A stretch of DNA of 64,000 nucleotides, from assembly GCA_020137815.1 (NCBI GenBank), contig CM035361.1, positions 4,418,553-4,482,552 on the forward strand, written 5' to 3'. Positions 63,384 through 64,000 of this stretch are shown here, piece after piece. How positions within the stretch are numbered: position 1 is the stretch's first letter; every line of letters starts with the position of its first letter. The stretch comes from Hormiphora californensis. Lineage: Eukaryota; Ctenophora; Tentaculata; Cydippida; Pleurobrachiidae. The position numbers and the translations under genes were made by a program. Below the pieces are notes generated by a model. The model was not told the DNA's origin. It searched no databases and saw only the letters and a program-made list of their open reading frames with translations.

Positions 63384-64000
63384 CTGAGAGAAAAACGGAG
63401 GGGTTACTTGCCTGGCTAGACTGTGTTACAAATGTAAAGGGAGGGTTAGAACATAACAAGGGGTTACAGAACTCTAAACAACTAGTACACTATGTGTAAC
63501 TATGTGTGTACGTGGTATGTTCATTTTTGGATCTTAGCCAACCTTGGCACAAGTCCAAAACGAACAGTCTACAATATCACTGCGCTGGCAAGCGCAAAGG
63601 TTGCCATTCCCCCTCCCCCAAACAGCAAAGCGCCGCCAGAAACGCAGTTATACGTTTTATGGGTGTTTTGACTGAAAACCCAGATTTCAGAAGGCTATAG
63701 CATGGCTCCCATTCATCCGTTTGACTTGAAATTTGGAATGTATACCCGGCTCGGGGTCATTAACTTAAGTTCAAAATTTCAAGTCTCTATCTCATCTGGA
63801 ACTGAAGTTACAGACAGGTCCCATTTGCCCTAGATTCAGTGTAACACATATGCGCGGGCGCGCACGCGCGCGCGCGCGTAGGAGAGACGCTTTTTATAAA
63901 CCATATTCACGCCAAACGAAAAGAGATAGAAACTTCTCGTTTTCACAGCTGGTAGATCTACTGGATGTGTGTGCATTAGTCGAGGTGGCGTCCCTTTTCA
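63384..64000. other. No exon recognised; probable intron of the PPxY gene
   Basis: No further coding exon seen. A run of alternating CG at about 63853-63880 (gcgcgggcgcgcacgcgcgcgcgcgcg) is prone to form Z-DNA. Confidence 0.4.

Overview
This is nuclear DNA of a multicellular animal. Genes carry many GT-AG introns, and the proteins are animal-type: fused single-chain NAD(P) transhydrogenase, TIM23, a C2-domain/transmembrane protein, sushi-domain secreted proteins and a PPxY-tailed protein. Long (CT)n/(GA)n tracts and many fold-back DNA transposons suggest an early-branching marine invertebrate such as a sponge, but the taxon cannot be fixed from this window.

Layout, left to right. 1-9 kb: a nearly complete L2/CR1-type LINE (ORF1, ORF2, TTA-repeat tail) split by a 2.2 kb fold-back element with a 9-bp target duplication. 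9.1-10.7 kb: a TA-flanked fold-back element. 11.0-20.5 kb (+): a 14-exon gene for a protein with about three C2 domains and C-terminal membrane segment(s), MCTP-like. 21.7-24.0 kb (+): TIMM23 and a small gene with a mitochondrial-type presequence. 27.5-59.2 kb (+): NNT in 27 exons. Its intron 5 (about 17.8 kb) contains three antisense genes for secreted proteins built from an unnamed domain and sushi domains, plus many transposons. 62.1-63.4 kb (-): last exons of a gene ending in a PPxY-containing tail, convergent with NNT.

Three themes stand out. (1) Many splice junctions in NNT and its neighbours lie inside tandem arrays whose unit contains the splice site plus adjoining exon bases (up to about 13 copies). 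(2) Transposons with different target-site signatures (TA, TTAA, 6, 8 and 9 bp) share the same long fold-back architecture; several sit in exons whose empty site is preserved in paralogous exons or is seen on rejoining. (3) One small element has CACAGTG ends, 12/22-nt spaced A-rich motifs and a 5-bp target duplication, resembling Transib/RAG recombination signals.

TIMM23, TIM23's downstream neighbour and NNT all encode (or appear to encode) mitochondrial proteins on one strand. Exon coordinates were read by hand from splice consensus and reading-frame continuity; no alignment or transcript data were available.
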